In this document: in pieces, positions 25,625 through 34,821 of the stretch
Layout: each line of letters starts with the position of its first letter
Numbering within the stretch: position 1 is the stretch's first letter
NCBI GenBank assembly: GCA_049322715.1
Contig: JBMOQP010000010.1
Coordinates: forward strand, 75,421 to 139,420
Direction of reading: 5' to 3'
From: Thiofaba sp049322715
GTDB taxonomy: Bacteria; Pseudomonadota; Gammaproteobacteria; Halothiobacillales; Halothiobacillaceae
DNA: 64,000 nucleotides
The notes under the pieces: model-generated
The model's database searches: none
What the model saw: the letters and a program-made list of their open reading frames with translations, nothing else
Told to the model about the DNA's origin: nothing
Made by a program: the position numbers and the translations under genes

Positions 25625-26488
25625 TTAGCCGACCGCAGCCGCGCCACCGACAATTTCCGCGATCTCTTGGGTGATCGCTGCCTGACGAGCCTTGTTGTAC
25701 TTCAGCTTCAGGTCGCGGATCAGCCCGCCCGCGTTGTCGGACGCGTTCTTCATGGCGATGCGGCGTGCAGACATTTCACAGGCCACGTTCTCGATGGTCG
25801 CCTGGTGAACGCTGGCAGCGACATAACGCTTGAGCAGCAGATCCAGGACGTCCTTCGACTCGGGCTCGTAGATGTAGTCCCAGCGATGCTGCAGTTCGGG
25901 CAGGTCCACCGGCATGAGCGGCAGGATGCGCTCGACGAGCGGCTTCTGGGTCATGCTGTTGACGAAGTCGTTGCGCGCGACCCAGATCTCGTCCAGGTTG
26001 CCCGCCTCGTAGGCGTCGAGCATGACCTTGACCGCCCCCTGCACCCTCACGAACTTCGGGCGATCGCCCAGGCCCGTGATCTCGGCCACCGGGTTGAAGG
26101 CCCCGCGCTTGACGAAGGCCACACCCTTGCTGCCGATGGCGCAGACATCGATCTCGATGTTCTTGTCCGCCCAGCCCTGCATGGTCCTGAGGGCCTGCCT
26201 GAACAGGTTCACGTTCAGGCCGCCGCAAAGACCACGGTCGGTGGTTACCAGGATCATCCCCACACGCTTGACCGGACGCTCCACCATGAACGGGTGGCGG
26301 TATTCCGGATGGGCGTTGCTGAGATTGGCGATCACGTCCTTGACCTTCTGCAGGTAAGGACGGGTCGCCTCCATGTTTTCCTGGGCCTTGCGCATCTTGC
26401 TCGCCGCGACCATTTCCATGGCCTTGGTGATCTTACGCGTGTTTTGAACGCTCTTGATCTGCGTACGGATTTCTTTAGCGCCGGCCAT
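25625..26488 (-). CDS. atpG: F1Fo ATP synthase gamma subunit
   Basis: AtpG is the rotating central shaft. The 287-residue protein starts 'AGAKEIRTQIKSVQNTRKIT' and 'KAMEMVAASKMRKAQ', which are the N-terminal coiled-coil signature. It ends with the C-terminal helix 'ARRIAMKNASDNAGGLIRDL' and 'KLKYNKARQAAITQEIAEIV'. The middle has 'TDRGLCGGLNVNLFR'. It lies between atpA and atpD with short gaps, as in other proteobacterial atp operons. Confidence 0.98.
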   Translation of the reverse strand: MAGAKEIRTQIKSVQNTRKITKAMEMVAASKMRKAQENMEATRPYLQKVKDVIANLSNAHPEYRHPFMVERPVKRVGMILVTTDRGLCGGLNVNLFRQALRTMQGWADKNIEIDVCAIGSKGVAFVKRGAFNPVAEITGLGDRPKFVRVQGAVKVMLDAYEAGNLDEIWVARNDFVNSMTQKPLVERILPLMPVDLPELQHRWDYIYEPESKDVLDLLLKRYVAASVHQATIENVACEMSARRIAMKNASDNAGGLIRDLKLKYNKARQAAITQEIAEIVGGAAAVG

Positions 26489-26502
26489 GACAGTCGCCTC
26501 TC

Positions 26503-28041
26503 TTACCAGACACCGTTGGCTTTGAAGGCCTCGAGGGTCTTCTTCAGGCCAGCGGAGATGTCGTCGTTGAGGTTACCGTCATTGCCGATCGCATCCATCA
26601 TGTCCTTCGCGTTGCTGTGCGCGTAGGCGTGCAGCGCGGACTCGAAGGAACCGATTTTCTCGACCGGTACGTCGTCCAGGTAGCCCTCGTTGGCGGCGAA
26701 CAGCGAGAGGGCCATTTCACCAACCGACAGCGGCTTGTACTGGGCCTGCTTCATCAGCTCGGTGACGCGCTTGCCGCGCTCGAGCTGACGGCGGGTGGCC
26801 TCGTCCAGGTCGGAAGCGAACTGCGAGAACGCAGCCAGCTCGCGGTACTGGGCCAGGTCGGTACGGATACCGCCGGAGAACTTCTTGATGATCTTGGTCT
26901 GCGCGGCGCCACCAACGCGGGATACGGAAATACCCGGGTTGATTGCAGGACGCAGGCCCGCGTTGAACAGATCGGTCTCGAGGAAGATCTGGCCGTCGGT
27001 GATGGAGATCACGTTGGTCGGAACGAACGCGGAAACGTCACCACCCTGGGTCTCGATGATCGGCAGCGCGGTCAGTGAGCCAGTCTTGCCCTTCACTTCG
27101 CCGTTGGTGAACTTCTCGACGTAGTCGGCGTTCACGCGGGAGGCGCGCTCCAGCAGGCGGCTGTGCAGGTAGAAGACGTCACCCGGATAGGCTTCACGGC
27201 CCGGCGGACGGCGCAGCAGCAGGGAGATCTGACGGTAGGCCCAGGCCTGCTTGGTCAGGTCGTCGTACACGATGAGCGCGTCCATGCCGCGGTCGCGGAA
27301 GTACTCGCCCATGGTGCAGCCGGCGTAGGCGGCCAGGTACTGCATGGAGGCCGGGTCGGAGGCGCCGGCGGCAACGACGATGGTGTACTCCATCGCGCCG
27401 TGCTCTTCCAGCTTGCGCACGATGTTGGCGATGGTGGAGGCCTTCTGGCCGATCGCAACATAGACGCAGTAAACGCCCTTGCCTTTCTGGTTGATGATGG
27501 TGTCGATGGCGACAGCGGTCTTGCCGGTCTGACGGTCACCGATGATCAGCTCGCGCTGGCCACGGCCGATGGGCACCATGGCGTCCAGCGCCTTGATACC
27601 GGTCAGGAGCGGCTGGTCGACGGACTTGCGATCGATCACGCCCGGGGCGATGACTTCGATCGGAGCGGTCAGCTTGGCGCCCAGCTCGCCCTTGCCGTCC
27701 ACCGGACGACCCAGGGTGTCGACTACGCGGCCGAGCAGTTCCTTGCCGATGGGCACTTCCAGGATGCGGCCGGTGCACTTGACCTGGTCGCCTTCCTTCA
27801 GGTGGCCGTAAGCGCCCAGAACGATCGCGCCGACGCTGTCGCTCTCGAGGTTCATCGCCACACCGAAGGTGTTGCCCGGGAACTCGATCATCTCACCGAG
27901 CATGACGTCGGTCAGACCGTGGATACGCACGATACCGTCGCTGACGCTGACAATGGTGCCAACGGTGCGGGCATCCGCACCGACTTCGAAACTTTCAATC
28001 CGCTGTTTGATCAGGGAACTGATTTCAGAAGGATTAATCAT
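26503..28041 (-). CDS. atpA: F1Fo ATP synthase alpha subunit
   Basis: AtpA is the non-catalytic nucleotide-binding partner of AtpD. The 512-residue protein has 'EISSLIKQRIESF' at the start, Walker A 'GDRQTGKTAVAIDTI', 'YVAIGQKASTIANIVRKLEEH' in outline and 'ALIVYDDLTKQAWAYRQISLL'. The alpha signature 'PAINPGISVSRVGGAAQTK' is also seen. The order atpH-atpA-atpG is conserved, and 12 bases separate atpH and atpA. Confidence 0.98.
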   Translation of the reverse strand: MINPSEISSLIKQRIESFEVGADARTVGTIVSVSDGIVRIHGLTDVMLGEMIEFPGNTFGVAMNLESDSVGAIVLGAYGHLKEGDQVKCTGRILEVPIGKELLGRVVDTLGRPVDGKGELGAKLTAPIEVIAPGVIDRKSVDQPLLTGIKALDAMVPIGRGQRELIIGDRQTGKTAVAIDTIINQKGKGVYCVYVAIGQKASTIANIVRKLEEHGAMEYTIVVAAGASDPASMQYLAAYAGCTMGEYFRDRGMDALIVYDDLTKQAWAYRQISLLLRRPPGREAYPGDVFYLHSRLLERASRVNADYVEKFTNGEVKGKTGSLTALPIIETQGGDVSAFVPTNVISITDGQIFLETDLFNAGLRPAINPGISVSRVGGAAQTKIIKKFSGGIRTDLAQYRELAAFSQFASDLDEATRRQLERGKRVTELMKQAQYKPLSVGEMALSLFAANEGYLDDVPVEKIGSFESALHAYAHSNAKDMMDAIGNDGNLNDDISAGLKKTLEAFKANGVW

Positions 28042-28053
28042 GAAAATAACTCC

Positions 28054-28590
28054 TTAGCGGACCACGGCGTTCGCCAGGCCCTGCAGGCGACCCCGCATTG
28101 AACCGTCGATGACCAGATCCCCGGCGTACACGATGGCGCCGCCGATCAGGGATTCGTCAATTTCATTGGCCAGGGTGATGACCTTGCCCAGACGCTTGCC
28201 GAGGGCTTCGACGAGCTTGGCCTGCTCGTCGGCACTCAGCGGCTTGGCGGAAACCACACGCACGTCCATCCGGCCCTCTTCGGCGCGACGGAGTTCCTCG
28301 AATTCCACCGCGATCAGCGGCAGAAGGGCGAGGCGCGCATTCTCGCCCAGCAGGCGCACGAGGTTTTCACCCTCGGCGCTGAGGCGACCCTGCGCGACGT
28401 TGAGCATGAGTTCCGCCAGCTTGTCGCGACCGATGGCCGGAGAGGCGATCATGCGCCCCATGTCGGCATCGTTGGCGACCGCCGCCAGGAAGGCCAGCAT
28501 CTCGGACCACTTGGCCTGCTGACCCTGTGCCTGGGCCACCTCGAAGGCGGCACGGGCATAGGCGCGGGCGGCTTTTGCGATCTCGGACAT
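28054..28590 (-). CDS. atpH: F1Fo ATP synthase delta subunit
   Basis: AtpH joins the F1 head to the peripheral b-stalk. The 178-residue protein begins 'SEIAKAARAYARAAFEVAQA', the conserved N-terminal domain. It ends with the OSCP signature 'LANEIDESLIGGAIVYAGDL' followed by 'VIDGSMRGRLQGLANAV'. It starts nine bases after the atpF stop. Length is typical. Confidence 0.97.
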   Translation of the reverse strand: MSEIAKAARAYARAAFEVAQAQGQQAKWSEMLAFLAAVANDADMGRMIASPAIGRDKLAELMLNVAQGRLSAEGENLVRLLGENARLALLPLIAVEFEELRRAEEGRMDVRVVSAKPLSADEQAKLVEALGKRLGKVITLANEIDESLIGGAIVYAGDLVIDGSMRGRLQGLANAVVR

Positions 28591-28599
28591 GGTGCCCCC

Positions 28600-29070
28600 T
28601 TAGACGCGGGCCACGAGGTCGGCAAGCGACGCTTCGTGTGCCTTGGCGTCCACTTCGCGCTTCAGGATGCGCTCGGCGCCGGCTACCGCAAGCACGGCAA
28701 CCTGCTTTCCGAGCTCCTGCTTGGCGCGCTCGACTTCGCGGTCGATCTCGGCCTGCGCACCGGACAGGATGCGGTCGGCCTCGGCCTTGGCGTTGTTGCG
28801 GGCTTCGTCAATGATCTCGTTGCTGCGGCCATTGGCCTGGGCCAGCATCTCGGTCGCCTTCTCTTTGGCTTCCTTGATGATCTGGACCGCGCGCTCCTCG
28901 GCCAGCTTGAGCTCGTGCTTGCCGCGCTCGGAAGCGGACAGGCCGTCGGCGATGCGCTGACGGCGTGCTTCCATCATGGCGGACAGCGGGGCCCACAGGA
29001 ATTTGTTCACCAGCCAGATCATCGCCACGAAGGCGATCATCTGGGCAATCAGGGTGACCGTAATGTTCAC
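28600..29070 (-). CDS. atpF: F1Fo ATP synthase b subunit
   Basis: AtpF forms the peripheral stator stalk. The 156-residue protein has one N-terminal membrane helix, 'TLIAQMIAFVAMIWLVNKFL', followed by 'WAPLSAMMEARRQRIADGLS'. A long charged alpha-helix typical of the dimeric stalk makes up the rest. A single b gene is present, not b and b', which fits a non-photosynthetic-type Fo arrangement. It lies 76 bases after atpE. Confidence 0.97.
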   Translation of the reverse strand: MNITVTLIAQMIAFVAMIWLVNKFLWAPLSAMMEARRQRIADGLSASERGKHELKLAEERAVQIIKEAKEKATEMLAQANGRSNEIIDEARNNAKAEADRILSGAQAEIDREVERAKQELGKQVAVLAVAGAERILKREVDAKAHEASLADLVARV

Positions 29071-29146
29071 GGTTGCCTACCTCTTTAGGGGACACAGGAA
29101 AACCGCGTGCGGACACCAGGGCCCGCACGCCGGGATTCACCGTGTC

Positions 29147-29440
29147 TTAGCCGCCGACTGCCTGGATGGCGGCCTGCAGGGCGCCCACGAACGGGTTGGC
29201 GAACAGGAACCACATGGCGAATGCCAGGATGATGAACGGGAAGGATTCCATCAGACCGGCGAAGATGAACATGTTGACCATCAGCTGCGGACGCATTTCC
29301 GGCTGACGAGCAATACCTTCGAGGGTCTTGGAGCAGATCAGGCCCCAGCCAATGGCCGAGCCCAGGCCGGCAGCGGCAAGAATCACGCCCACGCCTACGG
29401 CAGTGTAGGCATAAATCATCGCGATCATGTCAGCGTTCAT
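29147..29440 (-). CDS. atpE: F1Fo ATP synthase c subunit
   Basis: AtpE forms the proton-driven c-ring. The 97-residue hairpin has 'VGVGVILAAAGLGSAIGWGL' as helix 1 and the polar loop 'GIARQPEMRPQL'. Helix 2, 'MFIFAGLMESFPFIILAFAMWF', carries the proton-carrying Glu in 'AGLMESFPF'. No Na+ signature is obvious, so proton coupling is inferred. It is about 15 residues longer than the Escherichia coli subunit. Confidence 0.97.
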   Translation of the reverse strand: MNADMIAMIYAYTAVGVGVILAAAGLGSAIGWGLICSKTLEGIARQPEMRPQLMVNMFIFAGLMESFPFIILAFAMWFLFANPFVGALQAAIQAVGG

Positions 29441-29504
29441 CGTCGGTTCTCCTTACGGATTTTGTTTAAGGTGAAGGGTTGAGAAGGTGGTTGTCATCAG
29501 CGAC

Positions 29505-30350
29505 TCAGTGGTCATCTTCGGAGGCGTGCGCCATGCCCAGGTAGACGATGGTCAGCACCATGAAGATGAAGGCCTGCAGCGTGATGATGAGGATGTGGAA
29601 CAGCAGCCACCCCAGATCAAGCACAACCTGCAGCGGGAACCAGATCAGCAGGGCCGCGCCGATCGTCGCCGCGCCGGACAGCAGGGCGATGAGCAGGAAC
29701 ACCAGCTCGCCGGCGAACATGTTGCCGAAGAGACGGAGGCCAAGGCTGAGGGGCTTGGCCAGTTCCTCGATGGCGGTCATCACGACGTTGACCGGCACCA
29801 GGAACTTGCCGAAGGGGTGGAACAGGAACATCTTGGCATAGCCGACGACGCCCTTGACCTTGATGTTGTAGTAGACGGTCAGCAGGAACACGACGCCCGC
29901 CATGGCGAGGGTGGTGTTGATGTCGGTGGTCGGCACGACCTTGAAGTACTCGAGGCCGGCGCCGTGCAGGATGGCCGGGATCAGGTCGACCGGGATCAGG
30001 TCCATGAAGTTCATCAGCCACACCCAGACCAGCACGGTCAGGGCGAGCGGGGCGATCAGCTTGTTGTCCTTGCCGCCAAAAGAGTCCTTGACCTGCTTGT
30101 CGACGAAATCCAGAACCATCTCGACGAAGTTCTGGAAGCCACTCGGCGCCCCCACCTGGAGGCTGCGGCCAACACGCATGGCCGCAAACACGATCAGGGC
30201 GCCCAGCATGACGCTGACGACCAGGGTATCGAGATTGAGGGTCCAGAAACCCTCGCCGACCGACCAGTTGGTAAGGTGGTGCTGAATGTACTCGACGGAC
30301 CCGCCGCCCGAGTTCTCCGCTGCGCTCACGGTTGTACTCCCCAAATCCAA
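29505..30350 (-). CDS. atpB: F1Fo ATP synthase a subunit
   Basis: AtpB provides the two proton half-channels next to the c-ring. The 281-residue protein is hydrophobic with about five to six helices. It holds the essential Arg in 'AKPLSLGLRLFGNMFAGELVF', 'HPFGKFLVPVNVVMTAIEEL' and the last helix 'LLFHILIITLQAFIFMVLTIVYL' in outline. It follows atpI by 13 bases. The N-terminus 'EYIQHHLTNWSVGEGFWTLNLDT' in outline is typical of proteobacterial AtpB. Confidence 0.97.
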   Translation of the reverse strand: MDLGSTTVSAAENSGGGSVEYIQHHLTNWSVGEGFWTLNLDTLVVSVMLGALIVFAAMRVGRSLQVGAPSGFQNFVEMVLDFVDKQVKDSFGGKDNKLIAPLALTVLVWVWLMNFMDLIPVDLIPAILHGAGLEYFKVVPTTDINTTLAMAGVVFLLTVYYNIKVKGVVGYAKMFLFHPFGKFLVPVNVVMTAIEELAKPLSLGLRLFGNMFAGELVFLLIALLSGAATIGAALLIWFPLQVVLDLGWLLFHILIITLQAFIFMVLTIVYLGMAHASEDDH

Positions 30351-30363
30351 TGCTTCAAGAAAA

Positions 30364-30732
30364 CTAGCGCCGCGCGACAGCGAGGAACCCCAGCTGCGCG
30401 AGCACGAAACCTGCGAACAGGGGCAGCGCCGGCAGCTTCAGCAACCCCATCCCGATGCCAAGCAGGCCGATGAGGAGCAGGAAACGCACGACCGCGCCCA
30501 CGTACAAAACGAACATGCTGCCCTTCGGATCACTGATGGCGCGCTGTTCGGCCTTGCGAACCCCGCGCTTGTGCAGCCAGGCAAGCAGCATGCTGACGAG
30601 CCCGCCGTACACCACGGCAACCCCGTCGAAATAATGTCCGAGCGCCCCCCAGATCATCGCCAGGACCGCGGTGGCGATCAGCTGACCCAGCATCAGCCGG
30701 CGGGCGAGAAGCTCAACCCTGGTCCCGGGCAC
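30364..30732 (-). CDS. atpI: ATP synthase assembly protein I
   Basis: AtpI assists c-ring assembly and is not part of the final enzyme. The 122-residue protein has four predicted membrane helices, including 'LIATAVLAMIWGALGHY', 'GVAVVYGGLVSMLLAWL', 'VLYVGAVVRFLLLIGLLGIGM' and 'LPALPLFAGFVLAQLGFLAV'. The motif 'YGGLVSMLLAWLHKRGVRKA' is typical. It overlaps the small atpZ-like gene by 20 bases at its start and precedes atpB. Confidence 0.9.
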   Translation of the reverse strand: MPGTRVELLARRLMLGQLIATAVLAMIWGALGHYFDGVAVVYGGLVSMLLAWLHKRGVRKAEQRAISDPKGSMFVLYVGAVVRFLLLIGLLGIGMGLLKLPALPLFAGFVLAQLGFLAVARR

Positions 30733-30931
30733 GATCCTGCATCCTCAGCAGCTGGTGGGCCTTCTGGAAGCCACCGATCAACCCCAGCCCCCCGATGATC
30801 AGCATGAACAGGGGCCTCGTGTCGAGCCAGCCATCGACCAGATATCCGATGATGAAGCCGGAGGCGATCATCGATACGAACATGTTTCCGGCACCGATGA
30901 GCGGCAGGCCCATGGAGGGGGACTTACTCAT
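30713..30931 (-). CDS. atpZ: AtpZ-like small membrane protein
   Basis: This 72-residue protein has two membrane helices and the family pattern 'SMIASGFIIGYLVDGWLDT' followed by 'LFMLIIGGLGLIGGFQKAHQL'. That places it in the F0F1-ATPase small subunit family found ahead of AtpI. Its role is thought to be in ion supply or assembly. Its ATG overlaps the tesA stop as ATGA, and its 3' end overlaps atpI. The atp operon is therefore physically joined to tesA, and a promoter may lie within or before tesA. Confidence 0.85.
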   Translation of the reverse strand: MSKSPSMGLPLIGAGNMFVSMIASGFIIGYLVDGWLDTRPLFMLIIGGLGLIGGFQKAHQLLRMQDRARDQG

Positions 30932-31620
30932 TTTTGGGAGTCTAACATCGTTTTCTTTTCACCCTCAACTTGCGGCCCCACCCCCAGGACCGGCGCGAGC
31001 ACGGCCCATACGTTCTCCAGCACTTGCCGGTGTCCATCCGCGTTCGGGTGCACGCCATCCTGCTGGTTGAACCGCGGGTGGCCGGCCACTCCGTCCAGCA
31101 GGAAGGGGATCGTCACGATCTCCCGCCCCAGTTCGGCATAGATGGCGGCAAACTGGCTCGTGTAGATCGAGCCGTAGTTGGGCGGAAGGCGCATGCCGGC
31201 GAGGATGGGAAGGGCGCCCGCGGCATCCACCTGGTCACGCATGGCGTGCAGATTGGCGCGCAGCGCCTCGAGCGACAGGCCGCGCAAGCCATCGTTGGCG
31301 CCGAGCTCGATCACCACCCAGCGCGGCCGGTGCCGCTCGAGCAGGCTGGGCAGCCGCGCGCGCCCCGACGAGCTGGTCTCCCCGCTGATGCTGGCATTGA
31401 CCACGCGCACGTCCAGCCCCCCATCGTGCAGGCGCTTCTGCAGCAGGCTAGGCCAGGCCTGCTCCCGGCCCACCCCATAACCCGCGCTCAGGCTGTCGCC
31501 GACGATCAGCAGCACGTTGGCTGCCCGGGCGGCTGGATGGCCTGCCACGAGCGTGATACACAGAACCGCCAGCGCCATCCATGATCTATGGAAAAGGGAA
31601 CCGACCAAGAAACGTCTCAT
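30928..31620 (-). CDS. tesA: Periplasmic GDSL-family arylesterase/thioesterase
   Basis: TesA is a multifunctional periplasmic esterase (thioesterase I, lysophospholipase L1). The 230-residue precursor has a signal peptide ending near 'HPAARA' at residue 33. The catalytic Ser43 is in 'GDSLSAGYG', the oxyanion block in 'ELGANDGLRG', and the Asp-His pair in 'QQDGVHPNADGH'. A GGAGG site lies nine bases before ATG 31620. This ATG overlaps the ybbA ATG on the other strand. The pairing with ybbA-ybbP is conserved in many proteobacteria. Confidence 0.94.
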   Translation of the reverse strand: MRRFLVGSLFHRSWMALAVLCITLVAGHPAARAANVLLIVGDSLSAGYGVGREQAWPSLLQKRLHDGGLDVRVVNASISGETSSSGRARLPSLLERHRPRWVVIELGANDGLRGLSLEALRANLHAMRDQVDAAGALPILAGMRLPPNYGSIYTSQFAAIYAELGREIVTIPFLLDGVAGHPRFNQQDGVHPNADGHRQVLENVWAVLAPVLGVGPQVEGEKKTMLDSQK

Positions 31621-32290
31621 GCAAGCACTCCTCCACACCCGCGGTCTCGGCAAGACCGTATATACCGCCGACGGCCCGCTGCGCCTGCTTGAGGATATCA
31701 ACATCGAGCTGCAGCGCGGCGAGCGCGTCGGTCTGGTCGGCGCCTCGGGCTCGGGCAAGACCACCCTGCTCAGCCTGCTCGCGGCGCTCGACGCCCCGAC
31801 GGAAGGCGAGATCCTGCTCGACGGCCAGGCCCTCGGCCCGTTGTCCGAGGACGAGCGCACGACCCTGCGCGGGCGCATGATCGGCTTCGTGTTCCAGTCC
31901 TTCATGCTCCTGCCTGGACTAACCGCGCAGGAAAACGTCGAGTTGCCATTGCGCCTGGCCGGGCATCCCACGCCATCAGCGCGCGCGCGCGATCTGCTCG
32001 GGACCGTCGGCCTCGCGCACCGCATGCATCACTACCCGGCCCAGCTGTCCGGCGGCGAGCAGCAGCGCGTGGCCATTGCCCGCGCCTTCGCCCTCGAGCC
32101 GCCGCTGCTGCTGGCCGACGAGCCGACCGGCAACCTCGACCAGGCCACCGGGGCACGCATCATAGACCTGTTGTTCGAACTCAACCTCGAGCGCGGGGCG
32201 ACCCTCCTGCTCGTCACGCATGATCCGGCCCTGGCCGGGCGCTGCGACCGCCTGCTGCGCCTTGACCAGGGACGGCTGGCCGCCTCATGA
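31619..32290 (+). CDS. ybbA: LolD-like ABC transporter ATPase
   Basis: YbbA is the ATPase partner of the YbbP permease, related to LolCDE and MacB-type mechanotransmission ABC systems. The 223-residue protein has Walker A GASGSGKT at 41-48, 'FVFQSFMLLPGLTAQENVELP', the signature 'LSGGEQQRVAIARAF' and Walker B 'LLLADEPTGNLD'. The switch is in 'LLVTHDPALA'. ATG 31619 shares the palindrome CATG with the divergent tesA start. No strong ribosome site is seen, so a start further upstream cannot be excluded. Confidence 0.93.
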   Translation: MQALLHTRGLGKTVYTADGPLRLLEDINIELQRGERVGLVGASGSGKTTLLSLLAALDAPTEGEILLDGQALGPLSEDERTTLRGRMIGFVFQSFMLLPGLTAQENVELPLRLAGHPTPSARARDLLGTVGLAHRMHHYPAQLSGGEQQRVAIARAFALEPPLLLADEPTGNLDQATGARIIDLLFELNLERGATLLLVTHDPALAGRCDRLLRLDQGRLAAS

Positions 32291-34755
32291 GGGAAGCGAT
32301 GAACCGCGGGGTGATGTGGTACGCGCGCCGCCAGCGCCAGAGGGCCTTCGGGATGGTCATGGCGCTGGCGATCGGCGTCGCCGCGCTGGTGGCGGTCAGC
32401 ACCTTTGCCGAACGCCTGTCCGGCGCACTGAAGCACGGCGCGGCCGAGGCCCTCGGCGGCGATCTCGTGCTGGTCGCCGACCGCGCGATCCCTCCCCGCT
32501 TCCGCGCCGAAGCCGATCGCCTCGGCCTGCGCAGCGCCTCGACCACAAGCTTTCCGAGCATGATCCTGGCCGCCGAGCGGACACGCCTGGTCGAGATCAA
32601 GGCGGTCAGTCCCGAGTACCCACTGCTCGGTGAACTGCGCGTGAACGGGGCCACAGCCAGCGCACCTGCCGCCGGCCGGGCCTGGCTTGAACCGGATGCC
32701 CTTGCCGCGCTCGGCCTCGCCAGCGGCGAGGTCTTCACCCTCGGCCAACTCACCCTTCATGCGGCCGGCCGGCTGGACCGCGAGCCGGACCGCGCCCCCA
32801 GCGTGTTCGCCATCGGGCCGCGGGTGATGATCGCCGAGGCCGACCTCGCCTCGAGCGGCCTGCTCGGCTTCGGCAGCCGCATGACCTACCGCCTGCACCT
32901 GGCCGGCGAGGCCGCCGCGCTGAAGGACTTTGCCGATTACGCGCGGCGCCACCCCGAGCGCGGCCGGCGCCTCGAGGGACTGGACGAGACCCGCCCGGAA
33001 CTGCGCGAGGCGCTGAACCGCGCGGAGGGTCTGCTGCGTGTCAGCGGCCTGCTCGCCCTGCTGTTGGCGGGACTCGCGGTCGGCATCGGCATGCAGGACC
33101 GCCTGCGCGCCCAGCTCGATGCCGCCGCCGCCTTGCGCGCCCTCGGTGCCCCGGCCCGCTTCATCGCAACCTCAGCCCTGCTCGCCCTGTTGCCCACCGC
33201 CGCGCTCGGCAGTCTGATCGGCGTCCTCCTCGGTTACGCCATCCAGCCGCTCCTGCCCCTGCTGCTGCGGGGCGTGATACCCGCCGACCTGCCCCCGCCC
33301 GGCCCCATGCCCGCCCTGCTCGGCCTGCTGGCCGGACCGGTCATCACACTCGCCTTCGCCCTGCCCGCCGTGCTGCGCCTGCGCTCCACCCCGGTGCTGC
33401 GCATCCTGCGTCGCCATCTGGAGCCGCCCGCCTGGGGCCCCGCCGGCTGGAGCGCCCTGGCCGCCGGCATCACCCTGCTTGGGGCTCTGGTCGCCGTCAT
33501 CGCCGGCCCCACCCGCCTCACCGCCGCGGTCCTCGGCGGGACGCTTGCTCTGGGCCTCGTGCTGCTGCTCCTCGCCAGCCTGCCCATCCTGCTCGCCCGG
33601 CGACGCTGGCTGCCCGCGGGCTCCGCCGTCCTCGGCCGACTGGCCCAGCCCGGCAGCCGCGCCCATCTCACCCTTGCCACCCTCGGCCTCGGCCTGATGG
33701 CCCTCACCCTCGCCTTCAGCCTGCGCACTGACCTGCTTGAAGGCTGGTCGGCGCGCCTGCCGGCGGATGCCCCGAACCGCTTCGTCATCAACCTGCTGGA
33801 GGAGCAGAAGGAGCCTTTCGCCAGCCTGCTGGCCGAGGCCGGCCTGCCCGCACCCGTGCTCAGACCGATGATCCGCGGTCGCCTGCTCGGCATCGACGGC
33901 CAGCCGGTCAGCGAGCGCCCGCTTGCGGAGGGACGGGCGCGCGCCCTCGCCGAGCGTGAGTTCAACCTGTCGATGGCCGAGGGCCACCCTGCCGACAACC
34001 GCATCATCGCCGGGCGCCACTGGCGCGCCGACGAGGCCGGCCAGCGCTGGCTATCGGTGGAGGAGGGCATTGCCAAGCGCCTCGGCATCGGACTTGGCAG
34101 CATGCTGGACTTCGAAATTGCCGGCGAGCGCTGGCAAGGCACCGTGCTCAACCTGCGCCAGGTGCGCTGGGACAGCTTCAACGTCAACTTCTTCGTCTCC
34201 GCCCCGCCCGGCACGCTGGACGGCTACCCGGCCACCTGGATCACCAGCTTCCACCTGCCGGACGACAAGGCCGGGCTCGCGGACCGGCTGGTGGCGGCGC
34301 TGCCAAACATCACCATCATCGACATCCGCGCCGCGCTGGCCCAGGTGCGCGAGGTGCTGGTACGCATCGAGGCCGCGGTGGGTCTGGTGCTCGGCTTTGT
34401 ACTGATCAGCGCCTGGCTGGTGCTGTGGAACGCCGCTGCCGGCACCGCCCGCACCCGCCGCCGCGAAACCGCCCTGCTGCGCACCCTCGGCGCCTCACGC
34501 AGCTGGCTGCGCCGCCAGCTGGTGGGCGAGTACGCCCTCCTCGGCCTGCTCGCGGGGTTGCTCGCCGCACTGGCCGCCACCCTCGTCAGCGCGGTTCTCG
34601 GCCGCCTGATCCTGGAGGAATGGCTGCCGGTCTCGCCCCTGCCATGGCTCGTCACACCGATGCTCGGCGCCGCCCTCAGCGCGGTGGCCGGCTGGCTGAG
34701 CCTGCGCGGCACGCTGGACACCCCGCCCGCGCTGGTGCTGCGCGAGCCGGATTGA
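32287..34755 (+). CDS. ybbP: FtsX-like ABC transporter permease
   Basis: The 822-residue membrane protein is the YbbA partner. It has an N-terminal helix ('RAFGMVMALAIGVAALVAV'), a large periplasmic domain, and a first FtsX block ('LLRVSGLLALLLAGLAVGIGM'). Further hydrophobic helices, a second periplasmic domain and a C-terminal FtsX block ending 'AVAGWLSLRGTLDTPPALVLR' follow. Its ATG overlaps the ybbA stop (ATGA). The system is thought to act on envelope lipids or lipid-linked substrates near TesA, but the exact substrate is not known. Confidence 0.92.
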   Translation: MREAMNRGVMWYARRQRQRAFGMVMALAIGVAALVAVSTFAERLSGALKHGAAEALGGDLVLVADRAIPPRFRAEADRLGLRSASTTSFPSMILAAERTRLVEIKAVSPEYPLLGELRVNGATASAPAAGRAWLEPDALAALGLASGEVFTLGQLTLHAAGRLDREPDRAPSVFAIGPRVMIAEADLASSGLLGFGSRMTYRLHLAGEAAALKDFADYARRHPERGRRLEGLDETRPELREALNRAEGLLRVSGLLALLLAGLAVGIGMQDRLRAQLDAAAALRALGAPARFIATSALLALLPTAALGSLIGVLLGYAIQPLLPLLLRGVIPADLPPPGPMPALLGLLAGPVITLAFALPAVLRLRSTPVLRILRRHLEPPAWGPAGWSALAAGITLLGALVAVIAGPTRLTAAVLGGTLALGLVLLLLASLPILLARRRWLPAGSAVLGRLAQPGSRAHLTLATLGLGLMALTLAFSLRTDLLEGWSARLPADAPNRFVINLLEEQKEPFASLLAEAGLPAPVLRPMIRGRLLGIDGQPVSERPLAEGRARALAEREFNLSMAEGHPADNRIIAGRHWRADEAGQRWLSVEEGIAKRLGIGLGSMLDFEIAGERWQGTVLNLRQVRWDSFNVNFFVSAPPGTLDGYPATWITSFHLPDDKAGLADRLVAALPNITIIDIRAALAQVREVLVRIEAAVGLVLGFVLISAWLVLWNAAAGTARTRRRETALLRTLGASRSWLRRQLVGEYALLGLLAGLLAALAATLVSAVLGRLILEEWLPVSPLPWLVTPMLGAALSAVAGWLSLRGTLDTPPALVLREPD

Positions 34756-34821
34756 AGTCGGACCGGTCAGGAACCAGCAAGACCATTTTCGTGGGCGACG
34801 CCTGCAGCGGCGATGCTCCGG

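Noticed and set aside
34760..34800. A possible further type B remnant after ybbP (GACCGGTCAGGAACCAGC)
   Set aside because: Only the first arm and loop resemble type B. The second and third hairpins are missing, so I could not support it as a copy.
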